Assembly: GCA_934277865.1 (NCBI GenBank)
Contig: CAKQVW010000126.1
Coordinates: forward strand, 1-7,925
Direction of reading: 5' to 3'
Source of the DNA: an uncultured Pseudobdellovibrionaceae bacterium
GTDB lineage: Bacteria; Bdellovibrionota; Bdellovibrionia; Bdellovibrionales; JAMPXM01
DNA: 7,925 bases
Part shown: piece by piece, positions 1 to 4,332 of the stretch
Layout of the letters: each line of letters starts with the position of its first letter
Position numbering within the stretch: the stretch's first letter is position 1
The notes under the pieces: generated by a model
Seen by the model: the letters and a program-made list of their open reading frames with translations, nothing else
Told to the model about the DNA's origin: nothing
Database searches by the model: none
Translations under genes and position numbers: made by a program

Positions 1-201
1 GTCCAGATCACCGACACGTCGGCGATTGAGAAGGCGATCGACGATGTCATCGCTGCGAATCCGAACGAAGTGACGGCATATCGTGGTGGAAAAGATAAGC
101 TCTTTGGATTCTTTGTTGGCCAAGTCATGAAGGCGACAAAGGGACAGGCGAGCCCAGATATGGTCAACCAGCTTCTGAAGAAGAAACTTGCCGGAGGGTA
201 A
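1..201 (+). CDS. gatB: Aspartyl/glutamyl-tRNA(Asn/Gln) amidotransferase subunit B, C-terminal end (partial)
   Basis: Only the last 66 codons are in the window; the reading frame is open from base 1 to the TAA at 199-201. The residues match the C-terminal GatB/YqeY tail domain: a GKDKLFGFFVGQVMKATKG run, then ASPDMVNQLLKKKL, which is the conserved end of GatB proteins. GatB is the tRNA-binding and kinase subunit of the cytoplasmic GatCAB complex, which converts misacylated Glu-tRNA(Gln) or Asp-tRNA(Asn) to the amidated form. The tail domain contacts the tRNA. A stand-alone YqeY-like protein shares this domain, so the full gene cannot be proved from this piece, but the ending KKL-(A)GG directly after the motif is typical of GatB. 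The next gene starts one base after the stop, so the two are probably co-transcribed. Confidence 0.9.
   Translation, partial: VQITDTSAIEKAIDDVIAANPNEVTAYRGGKDKLFGFFVGQVMKATKGQASPDMVNQLLKKKLAGG
193..198 (+). promoter_or_regulatory. Ribosome binding site of the Ppx/GppA gene
   Basis: GGAGGG lies inside the last codons of gatB, four bases before the ATG at 203. It decides the start: a TTG at 188 in the same frame lies upstream of this site and has no Shine-Dalgarno sequence of its own. Confidence 0.75.
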
Positions 202-202
202 G

Positions 203-1147
203 ATGGCGAAAACGACCGGAAGTCGTCGGTTAGCGGGTTTGGATCTTGGAACAAACACCTTCCTGTGTTTGATCGCAGATGTGGACTCTGTCTCTGGCGA
301 GCTGAAGGTCGTTCGTGACGAAGTTCGCATCGTTCGACTGGGACAAGGGGTCGATGCGAACAAAATTCTTCACCCGGATGCCTTGATGCGGGCCGAGGCG
401 TGCTTCAAGGAATTCGAAAGCTTCATTCGCGCTGCGAAGGTGGACAAAGTCCTCGCGGTTGCAACCAGCGCGACGCGGGATTCATCCAACGGCCACTTGC
501 TAGTCGAATTAGGTCGCGCGCACGGAATTCCCATCGAGGTGATTTCCGGCGAGCGTGAAGCCGAACTCACATTTCAAGGATCGCTCGAACCGCATTGGCA
601 GGGTTTGACTGCTGTGATCGATGTCGGTGGTGGTTCGACGGAAGTCATCGTCGGCGACAAAAATGGAATTGCTCTTCGTTTCAGTGCCGATGTCGGCAGT
701 GTTCGGTTGACTGAAAAGTATGTGACATCGCACCCGATTTCAAAAACCGAACTGCAGGCGATGGAAGAGCTTGTTCGTCGAAAGTTGCACGAAGGTTTGC
801 AGAAGTCTGCGGCTGCATGGGCGGAGCTTCGCCCGAAGTTGAAAAACGTAGTGGCTGTTGCGGGAACGCCGACGACTCTTGCCGCAGTGGCACTTGGGAA
901 ACCATTTGATGCGGAATCGATTCACGGGTTCTCGCTTTCGCTTAAAACTCTAGAGAACATGATATTGGACCTTGCGGCCAAGACGGTCGAACAGCGTCAG
1001 GCGATGGGTGGTATGGAGCCAAAACGTGCTGATGTGATTGTGGCGGGTGCCATCTGTTTAAAGGAGGCCGCGCGTCTCTTGGGCCCGGATTTTATGGAAG
1101 TGTCCATCCGTGGTCTCAGGTATGGAGTTGTGAAGGGAATGGTCTAG
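203..1147 (+). CDS. Exopolyphosphatase / guanosine pentaphosphate phosphatase family protein (Ppx/GppA)
   Basis: A 314-residue protein of the ASKHA (actin/hexokinase-like) fold. Family motifs appear in order: phosphate-1 loop LAGLDLGTNTF (10-20), VATSATRDSSNG (86-97), SGEREAEL (115-122) with the probable catalytic-site glutamate E119, phosphate-2 loop VIDVGGGSTEVIVG (138-151), DVGSVRLTE (163-171), VAGTPTTLAAVAL (219-231), and the C-terminal SIRGLRYGVV (301-310). Enzymes of this family hydrolyse terminal phosphate from polyphosphate and/or convert pppGpp to ppGpp; sequence alone does not separate the two. At about 310 residues it is the short, two-domain form and lacks the C-terminal HD-like domain of the roughly 500-residue E. 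coli Ppx and GppA. The ATG at 203 is preferred because of the GGAGGG before it. It sits one base after gatB and its stop overlaps the next start, suggesting a translationally coupled operon. Confidence 0.93.
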   Translation: MAKTTGSRRLAGLDLGTNTFLCLIADVDSVSGELKVVRDEVRIVRLGQGVDANKILHPDALMRAEACFKEFESFIRAAKVDKVLAVATSATRDSSNGHLLVELGRAHGIPIEVISGEREAELTFQGSLEPHWQGLTAVIDVGGGSTEVIVGDKNGIALRFSADVGSVRLTEKYVTSHPISKTELQAMEELVRRKLHEGLQKSAAAWAELRPKLKNVVAVAGTPTTLAAVALGKPFDAESIHGFSLSLKTLENMILDLAAKTVEQRQAMGGMEPKRADVIVAGAICLKEAARLLGPDFMEVSIRGLRYGVVKGMV

Positions 1148-1683
1148 TGCCGACAAAGCGATTCTGGATCAGACTGTCCGGTATCTTAGTGGCGATGTTT
1201 GTCGTAACCGGACTTCTTAGCTTTGCGCCAATCGGCAAAGCGAAAGAGGCGCTGAAAGTTCAATCGGGAAACGGTGCTCGACCTACATACCAGAAGCGCA
1301 CCTTGTTTGTTGGTGATAAAAAGATAGAGGTCGAGATCGCAGACACCGACGAAACACGTGGGCATGGCTTGATGTTCGTCGAGAGACTGCCTGTCGATCA
1401 GGGCATGCTTTTTGTTTTTGACGAAGAACAGACGCGTTCGTTTTGGATGAAAAACACGCTTATTCCGCTTTCGATTGCCTATATAGATAAAGACATGGTG
1501 ATCACGGAGATCCTAGATATGCAGCCGGCTCCTCTAGGGGCTGCTCGACCGAAGTCGTATCCGAGTAAGAAAAAATCCATGTACGCACTCGAGATGAACA
1601 TCGGGTGGTTTGAAAAAAATAAGATCTGGCCTGGAGCCCGAATCCGATTCGCCGATAACAGTCGTGAGAAAATGAGACGCTAA
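1147..1683 (+). CDS. DUF192 family protein with N-terminal membrane segment
   Basis: A 178-residue protein. Residues 8-30 form a hydrophobic segment preceded by basic residues (signal peptide or membrane anchor), so the rest should lie outside the cytoplasm. Residues about 52-168 match DUF192: RTLFVGDKKIEVEIADT, then the RGHGLMFVERLP segment (71-82), GMLFVFDEEQ (86-95), the hallmark FWMKNTLIPLSIAYID (99-114) and a closing PGARIRF (162-168). DUF192 is a small beta-barrel domain whose biochemical role is not established; exported copies are common in proteobacteria. The start is GTG, sharing its G with the TAG of the preceding gene; GAAGGGA at 1133-1139 is the likely ribosome binding site, seven bases upstream. 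The one-base overlap points to coupling with the phosphatase gene, but this does not give a function. Confidence 0.88.
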   Translation: MPTKRFWIRLSGILVAMFVVTGLLSFAPIGKAKEALKVQSGNGARPTYQKRTLFVGDKKIEVEIADTDETRGHGLMFVERLPVDQGMLFVFDEEQTRSFWMKNTLIPLSIAYIDKDMVITEILDMQPAPLGAARPKSYPSKKKSMYALEMNIGWFEKNKIWPGARIRFADNSREKMRR

Positions 1684-1836
1684 AACTGAGACACTGGAGG
1701 GAAGCCTAGGAAGAACATACGCACTGGACCGAGGTCGGGGCCTGTTTTTCTTTCCGCTTTTCTCTTCAGGATCTCAGTATGCTGTAATTAATCGTGAGGC
1801 ACAGATGCCCACACGGCAGCTCAAGGATTGGCACCG
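1684..1836. other. Intergenic gap with weak terminator-like and promoter-like sequence
   Basis: 153 bases between the DUF192 gene and the LysM lipoprotein gene. At 1727-1742 a short, imperfect GC-rich stem (GGaCC pairing with GGCC) precedes TGTTTTTCTTT, which could act as a poor intrinsic terminator. At 1783-1790 the AT-rich TGTAATTA could be a -10 element, but I see no good -35 partner. Neither is strong enough for a separate call. A start of transcription here is expected because the next gene is functionally unrelated. Confidence 0.3.
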
Positions 1837-3396
1837 ATGAAAACAAAAAGTAGCTCGACAGATAACACCATAGCCACATCGTTTTCAAAACGGCTCCTGA
1901 TTTCCCTTTTCTCTATCGCACTTGCGATCAATGTCGCAGGTTGTTCTTCTAGCGGCAGCTCGGACGAAGAGTCAGCAGGCGGCGAAGAGACATTCGCGGA
2001 AGAGAGTTCTGGCGATTTCGAAGACGGAGAAGAAGTCGCTGAGGGCGAAGAGGGAACGGAAGAAGGCGCGGAAGAAGGCACTGACGTCGCGGAAGGCGAG
2101 GAAGGTGCTGAGGGCGAAGAAGGATCGACAGACGTCGCCGAAGGTGAAGACCTCGAAAGCGAAAATCTGGATGGCGAGCTTGCTGATTCGGAAGAAGCGG
2201 GCATGGACGATGGCGGACTTGATGAAGGCGAGAGCACAGAAGTCGCAGCCACTGATGATGACGAACTCTCTTTGGACGACGAAGAAGGCTTGCCGGATGA
2301 CGTAGCGGGCGGCGAGATGGCTGAACCTGCCGCTCCGATCGAGGAGCCTGCAACTCCGCCAACCGATGCTCCTGTATTCGCAGAGGAATCCACACCTCCT
2401 GTCTCGGATCCTATCGCGGATCCTGTCATGGAAGAGCCGGTCGCACCGCGTGCGTATCTTCCACTGTTGAAGGTGAAGGCGGCGGCGTTTGATTCGGGTG
2501 GAACGAACTTGAACCGGGTTTATGTCGGCCGACCAGGCGACACGGTAGAATCGGTTTCCGAAAAGCTCTATGGAGATTCTAGTCGTCAAAGAGATCTGAA
2601 GAAGTGGAACTCATTCTTGAGTCGCGGCGTAAAAGTTGGCGATAAGATCTACTACTCTTCGCCAACGAATCCGACCGACACGTCGATGCTCACATACTAC
2701 GAAGATGTTTCGATTCCGGCGCAGAACTATGTTTCTCGCGATGGAGACAACATTCGCGAAGTATCGAAGACGCTTCTTGGGCATAACGACAGCTGGAAGG
2801 AAATCTGGGCGACCAACCCAGACGTGGAATCAAAGGGTGATATCCCTGCGGGACTCAACCTTCGTTATTGGCCAGCAGATGTTGCGGCACCGGCTCCGAT
2901 CCTGGCGCAACAGCCTGATCCGATGGCGGCTCCGCCAACAGACCCGATGGCTGGGCAACCAGGCGGATTTGATCCTCTGGCGGGCGGTCAGCCGGGCGGA
3001 ATGGATCCACTTGCGCAAGCGACTCCGGCTGCTCCGGTAGATCCTTTGGCTCAACCAGGTGGGTTTGATCCTCTTGCACAAAATCAACCGCCTGCAGATC
3101 CGTTGGCTCAGCCAACTCCGGCGAGCGATCCTCTTGCGATGGGTACAACCGAACCACCACCACCACCTCCGATGGATCCTCCTCCGGCTCCTCCGGCGGA
3201 CCCGGCGTCTGATCCTGCAATGCAGGCATCGAACAATCAGCCAATCCCTGGTGAGGCGTCATCAGCGGAAGCCGATCAGATGATGACCATGGGACTAGCG
3301 GGAATTGTTCTCTTGGCGGCAGGTGCTGTGTTCTTCCTTATGAAGCGCAACCGGTCGCGCAAGATCGATCTGACTCAGACGACGCAAGTCGGTTGA
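1837..3396 (+). CDS. Acidic LysM-like lipoprotein with C-terminal transmembrane helix
   Basis: A 519-residue protein. Residues 18-36 are a lipoprotein signal: KRLLISLFSIALAINVAGC, with C36 as the predicted lipidated residue. Residues 37-204 are an acidic, then proline-rich linker with no Lys, Arg or His. Residues about 228-276 (VYVGRPGDTVESVSEKLYGD through VGDKIYY) and 297-346 (NYVSRDGDNIREVSKTLLG through GLNLRYWP) look like two LysM peptidoglycan-binding domains, the second more divergent. Residues 361-434 carry eight DP[LM]A motifs, followed by a polyproline stretch. Residues 482-502 form a hydrophobic helix followed by KRNRSRK, a positive-inside signal. An envelope protein bound to peptidoglycan is inferred. 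FimV-like proteins also combine LysM, acidic regions and a membrane helix, but in a different order. I do not recognise a named gene. The ATG at 1837 is preferred over the TTG at 1828 because AAGGA at 1823-1827 is nine bases from the ATG. It appears monocistronic and ends at a strong terminator. Confidence 0.88.
   Translation: MKTKSSSTDNTIATSFSKRLLISLFSIALAINVAGCSSSGSSDEESAGGEETFAEESSGDFEDGEEVAEGEEGTEEGAEEGTDVAEGEEGAEGEEGSTDVAEGEDLESENLDGELADSEEAGMDDGGLDEGESTEVAATDDDELSLDDEEGLPDDVAGGEMAEPAAPIEEPATPPTDAPVFAEESTPPVSDPIADPVMEEPVAPRAYLPLLKVKAAAFDSGGTNLNRVYVGRPGDTVESVSEKLYGDSSRQRDLKKWNSFLSRGVKVGDKIYYSSPTNPTDTSMLTYYEDVSIPAQNYVSRDGDNIREVSKTLLGHNDSWKEIWATNPDVESKGDIPAGLNLRYWPADVAAPAPILAQQPDPMAAPPTDPMAGQPGGFDPLAGGQPGGMDPLAQATPAAPVDPLAQPGGFDPLAQNQPPADPLAQPTPASDPLAMGTTEPPPPPPMDPPPAPPADPASDPAMQASNNQPIPGEASSAEADQMMTMGLAGIVLLAAGAVFFLMKRNRSRKIDLTQTTQVG
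2917..3138 (+). repeat. Degenerate DP[LM]A coding repeats
   Basis: Within the LysM lipoprotein, eight DPMA or DPLA motifs occur at spacings of about 8-12 residues, separated by Gln/Gly/Pro/Ala-rich linkers such as QPGGF and QPTPAS. The DNA copies (GATCCtcTTGC and GATCCgATGGC types) vary at third positions, so the repeat is old or held at the protein level. The region is probably an extended, disordered spacer between the LysM domains and the C-terminal membrane helix. Confidence 0.8.
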
Positions 3397-3442
3397 TCGT
3401 AAGACTTTAAGGTCTTTAGAAATTCAAAACAGAAAATAAAAT

Positions 3443-3474
3443 GGGGACTATTTAAGTCCCCGTTTTTATTTTTT
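3443..3474. terminator. Strong intrinsic terminator, usable from both sides
   Basis: A perfect 7-bp stem GGGGACT (3443-3449) / AGTCCCC (3455-3461) with a five-base loop ATTTA, followed by GTTTTTATTTTTT on the plus strand. It ends the LysM lipoprotein transcript. On the minus strand the same stem is followed by ATTTTATTTTCTGTTTTG, so it can also stop transcription of the convergent PilZ gene. A weaker AAGAC/GTCTT hairpin lies just upstream at 3401-3416. Confidence 0.92.
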
Positions 3475-3492
3475 AAGTACGAAACCTAGAGC

Positions 3493-3509
3493 GAAAGGCT
3501 CAGCCTTTC
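3493..3509 (-). other. Hairpin just downstream of the PilZ gene stop
   Basis: A perfect 7-bp inverted repeat GAAAGGC/GCCTTTC with a three-base loop, beginning seven bases after the PilZ stop codon on the minus strand. No T-run follows on either strand, so it is not by itself a standard intrinsic terminator. It may protect the 3' end of the PilZ mRNA or pause polymerase ahead of the bidirectional terminator. Confidence 0.55.
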
Positions 3510-3515
3510 TGCGGA

Positions 3516-3884
3516 CTAGCCTGTTTCTTTGAAGATGTCGCCCAAGAGACTGCGGCGGTTTTCTCTGCCTGATTCTACGAAATACATCAGGTCATCGACG
3601 ATCTGCACATCACGACCGTTTGTTGGCAGGAACTTCACTCCGCAGCCGGCTTCATTCATCCATATGATGAGGGCATTGACCTTGCGGGTGCGGCCCCCAA
3701 CTTTGAATGTGATCTGGAGTTTGTCTCCAGGGGAAACTCCATCCAACTCGTGCTCAAGAAAAGCACCAGAAAGACTGATGTTTTTCAAAACTCCCAGGGC
3801 CGAATTGCGGCCGTAGGACCGACGGAAATCCACGTCCAAGCTCAACGGAATGCGTGGGTGTGGGACCTGTGGTTGTTCGTTCAT
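3516..3884 (-). CDS. Single-domain PilZ protein with incomplete c-di-GMP motif
   Basis: A 122-residue cytoplasmic protein that is nearly all PilZ domain. The second c-di-GMP motif, (D/N)xSxxG, is present as N35-I-S37-L-S-G40, followed by the usual AFLE strand, and the domain closes with GCGVKFLP (80-87), a typical PilZ ending. The first motif, RxxxR just before strand 1, has only its second arginine (R11 in HPRIPLSL); V7 sits where the first would be. An R22-SYG-R26 sequence exists, but inside or after strand 1. PilZ proteins usually bind c-di-GMP and regulate motility, secretion or adhesion through a partner; binding here is uncertain. The ATG at 3884 is chosen because GAGGTG lies six bases upstream; a GTG at 3893 overlaps that site. 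The gene converges on the LysM lipoprotein gene and diverges from rho. Confidence 0.87.
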   Translation of the reverse strand: MNEQPQVPHPRIPLSLDVDFRRSYGRNSALGVLKNISLSGAFLEHELDGVSPGDKLQITFKVGGRTRKVNALIIWMNEAGCGVKFLPTNGRDVQIVDDLMYFVESGRENRRSLLGDIFKETG

Positions 3885-3958
3885 GCACTTCACCTCGAAA
3901 TAGATCAGAATCCTCGATGTTCCAAATTCTCAACGACGCTCCAGCAGTCCTCATCGGT

Positions 3959-3967
3959 TTATCCACA
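3959..3967 (+). promoter_or_regulatory. DnaA-box-like 9-mer
   Basis: TTATCCACA matches the consensus high-affinity DnaA box exactly. It is the only copy I see on either strand, and no AT-rich unwinding region is nearby, so it does not mark an origin. It could be a DnaA regulatory site for the PilZ or rho promoter, or chance. Confidence 0.35.
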
Positions 3968-4116
3968 TTCTCGCATGAGGGGTCTTGCGTCTGGCTTAAG
4001 CCCAGTTGAGGTCTAGAATTTCATTGTTTCAAACCGAGACGAAAAGATGGGGAAAACTGTCGAAGTCGTGGACGTTCCACCTCGAACTATGGGGCAATGC
4101 GTTGAATTGGCGTTAT

Positions 4117-4146
4117 TTGACAAACCCCGGCAGAATAGAAGATGTT
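4117..4146 (+). promoter_or_regulatory. Candidate sigma-70 promoter for rho
   Basis: A perfect -35 TTGACA (4117-4122) is followed after 18 bases by a poor -10, GATGTT (4141-4146). Transcription from here would give a leader of roughly 180 bases that includes the C-rich tract. A competing choice is TAGAAT at 4014-4019, a better -10 with a poor -35, giving a leader of about 310 bases. Confidence 0.4.
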
Positions 4147-4250
4147 GGGCCCGAACTGAACATTGTCGGACCAATCCTTATCTCGACTCACCCGGCTGAG
4201 TCTCAAGGTCCCTCAAAAACGCAAGAATTCGTAAATCGGCGAGCACCAGG

Positions 4251-4315
4251 CCACAAACCAACCAATCAAAATCAATACACGCATAAAAGAATCAAACTCT
4301 CACCACTTAAACAGT
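4251..4315 (+). promoter_or_regulatory. C-rich, G-poor tract in the rho leader (rut-like)
   Basis: The first 30 bases (4251-4280) contain 11 C and no G; across 4251-4320 there are 23 C and 4 G. Such unstructured C-over-G RNA is the known binding preference of Rho. Its place in the leader of rho itself fits autogenous attenuation, which is established for E. coli rho. The link here is inference from composition and position. Confidence 0.45.
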
Positions 4316-4320
4316 CCCTG

Positions 4321-4326
4321 AAGGAG
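4321..4326 (+). promoter_or_regulatory. Ribosome binding site deciding the rho start
   Basis: AAGGAG lies six bases before the TTG at 4333. This is the best Shine-Dalgarno match in the region and supports TTG at 4333 as the start rather than the ATG at 4006 in the same frame. Confidence 0.75.
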
Positions 4327-4332
4327 TTCTGC

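Larger units (their letters stand above)
3885..4332. other. Long gap between PilZ and rho: rho leader and control region
   Basis: 448 bases with no gene I can support. Contents in order: a consensus DnaA-box 9-mer TTATCCACA (3959-3967), a palindrome GGCTTAAGCC (3993-4002) next to a possible -10 TAGAAT (4014-4019), a TTGACA (4117-4122) and a C-rich, G-poor tract (4251-4315) before the rho ribosome binding site. A frame in phase with rho is open from 4006, but its translation has no low-complexity or domain signal and does not resemble Rho, so I read it as untranslated leader. I see no convincing promoter for the divergent PilZ gene, though TTGAGA occurs on the minus strand at 3933-3928. Confidence 0.6.

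Noticed and set aside
1724..1760. Terminator after the DUF192 gene
   Set aside because: The T-rich stretch is good, but the stem is only four pairs with a bulge; too weak for a confident call.
1821..2429. A 202-codon minus-strand open frame rich in Ser and Pro, opposite the LysM lipoprotein
   Set aside because: It is the mirror of the Glu/Gly-rich coding repeats (GAA and GGC codons read as TTC and GCC shifts). It has no ribosome binding site and no domain, and the plus-strand frame has a lipobox and LysM-like domains.
1972..2589. A 205-codon minus-strand open frame
   Set aside because: Shadow of the same biased plus-strand codons; composition is Arg/Phe-rich with no recognisable motif.
3975..4016. 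A 13-codon frame (ATG at 3975) that could be a leader peptide
   Set aside because: No Shine-Dalgarno sequence, and it ends at the candidate -10, so it is probably upstream of the transcription start.
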